Shown here one piece after another: positions 63,507 through 64,000 of a DNA stretch of 64,000 bases. Positions within the stretch are counted from its first letter, which is position 1, and every line of letters starts with the position of its first letter. Location of the stretch: positions 1 through 64,000 of the forward strand of contig OY282381.1 of the NCBI GenBank assembly GCA_958295915.1, read 5' to 3'. A program made the position numbers and the translations under genes. Source of the stretch: an uncultured Caldilineaceae bacterium. Lineage in GTDB: Bacteria; Chloroflexota; Anaerolineae; Caldilineales; Caldilineaceae. The notes below the pieces were generated by a model. That model worked only from the letters and a program-made list of their open reading frames with translations, was not told the DNA's origin and made no database searches.

Positions 63507-64000
63507 GCCACTGGTGTGCGCGTCGACGACCGCCAGGATGGCGACGTTTACGATATCCACGACTTCGGCGCCGGTCGCCAGAACGTGTATCGGTTTCCCC
63601 ATCCCCACCAGAATAGGGCCGATGGCTTCGGCGCCGCCCAGGCGGTTGAGGAGTTTGTAGGCGGTATTGGCCGACGCCAGCTCCGGGAAGACGAGAACGT
63701 TGGCGTCTTCGATTCTGCTGAAGGGATAATGCCGGCGCATCAGATCCGGCACAACAGCCACGTCCGCCTGCATCTCACCGTCGATCTGCAGGTTCGGCTG
63801 CTGAGCCTTGACCAGTTCGGTTGCCCGGCGTACTTTGTCTACCTGCGGATGACGGGTGCTGCCGAAATTGGAGAAGCTCAGCATCGCCACCCGAGGCTCC
63901 ACATCGAACTGCCGGGCCACGTCGGCGGCATTGATAGCGATGGACGCCAGAGTTTCGGCGTCCGGGTCGATGTTCACCGTTGCATCGCTGAAAAAGTAGA
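63501..64000 (-). CDS. NADP-dependent malic enzyme, C-terminal phosphotransacetylase-like domain (5' truncated by window)
   Basis: The frame is open to the window edge; the last 166 residues are visible. DATVNIDPDAETLASIAINA, VAMLSFSNFGSTRHPQVDKV, QIDGEMQADVAVVP, NVLVFPELASANTAYKLLNR and GPILVGMGKPIHVLATGAEV are typical of the phosphate acetyltransferase-like domain at the end of MaeB malic enzymes. That domain binds acetyl-CoA as a regulator but does not act as a transferase. A free-standing phosphate acetyltransferase is less likely given the SFSNFGS wording. The N-terminal catalytic part lies beyond the window. Confidence 0.85.
   Translation of the reverse strand, partial: YFFSDATVNIDPDAETLASIAINAADVARQFDVEPRVAMLSFSNFGSTRHPQVDKVRRATELVKAQQPNLQIDGEMQADVAVVPDLMRRHYPFSRIEDANVLVFPELASANTAYKLLNRLGGAEAIGPILVGMGKPIHVLATGAEVVDIVNVAILAVVDAHTSGS

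Overview
This is a 64-kb piece of a moderately GC-rich bacterial chromosome. Gene content points to Chloroflexota, most like the Caldilineales: menaquinone synthesis (menA), a DUF3417-type glycogen phosphorylase, LCP and DUF368 envelope proteins, several phytanoyl-CoA dioxygenase-like proteins, sugar-acid dehydratases and SMP-30 lactonases, and frequent GTG/TTG starts. The taxonomic call is inference, since no rRNA or other marker gene is present. Two genes run off the window: a type ISP restriction-modification protein at the left edge and the phosphotransacetylase-like part of a malic enzyme at the right edge.

Layout. 0-8 kb: tail of the type ISP enzyme, a split UxaA-family sugar-acid dehydratase, a DUF368 (PopT-like) transporter, and three phytanoyl-CoA dioxygenase-like genes on the minus strand, the middle one fused to HEAT repeats. 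8-14.5 kb: a heterodimeric ABC exporter, an orphan MalK-like ATPase and a lone PD-(D/E)XK endonuclease. 14.9-24.3 kb: a plus-strand run polX - membrane SH3-like protein - ligA - CpXC protein - cinA - LCP protein, behind a clear extended -10 promoter. 24.4-33 kb: minus-strand methyltransferase and hydrolase, a run ending in menA, a Tat lipoprotein hydrolase and a small unknown, a TIGR01777 epimerase and glycogen phosphorylase. 33-39 kb: two large membrane proteins, the second GT39-like, whose C-terminal domains share a 409-bp block with one mismatch. 39-45.6 kb: zwf, an iron-type ABC transporter without a binding protein, thrH and a histidine phosphatase. 45.7-50 kb: K+ transporter, M29-like aminopeptidase, DUF4268 protein and tRNA-Gly(CCC). 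50-57 kb: an SLC13 permease and a sugar-acid cluster (lactonase, uronate-dehydrogenase-like protein, YjhG/YagF dehydratase). 57-64 kb: NUDIX protein, orphan E1-beta, two tandem methyltransferase/Mrr-nuclease fusions around an AAA ATPase remnant, a second lactonase, an ABM protein and the malic enzyme fragment.

Two themes stand out. First, several short dispersed repeat families (a GTAGGGGC...GCCCCTAC hairpin; a CACAGTGGCGCGCAA element; a CAGTGG element; a GAAACCCGGTT element) lie between genes and also inside reading frames, where they are translated. LigA, CinA, an ABC exporter subunit, a MalK-like ATPase, the LCP protein, the CpXC protein and the GT39-like protein appear to carry such insertions. 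Second, the window is rich in DNA-modification and cleavage genes (type ISP, PGN_0703-like, DUF4268 and the tandem fusions). The fusions keep near-identical C-termini around unrelated target-recognition segments, which looks like specificity diversification by duplication and gene conversion.

Likely working groups: oxidation and dehydration of sugar acids (uronate-dehydrogenase-like protein, two SMP-30 lactonases, YjhG/YagF and UxaA dehydratases, an SLC13 acid permease); a repair-flavoured operon in which the PolX polymerase site is degenerate while its PHP nuclease site is intact; and envelope functions (LCP, DUF368, GT39-like proteins).
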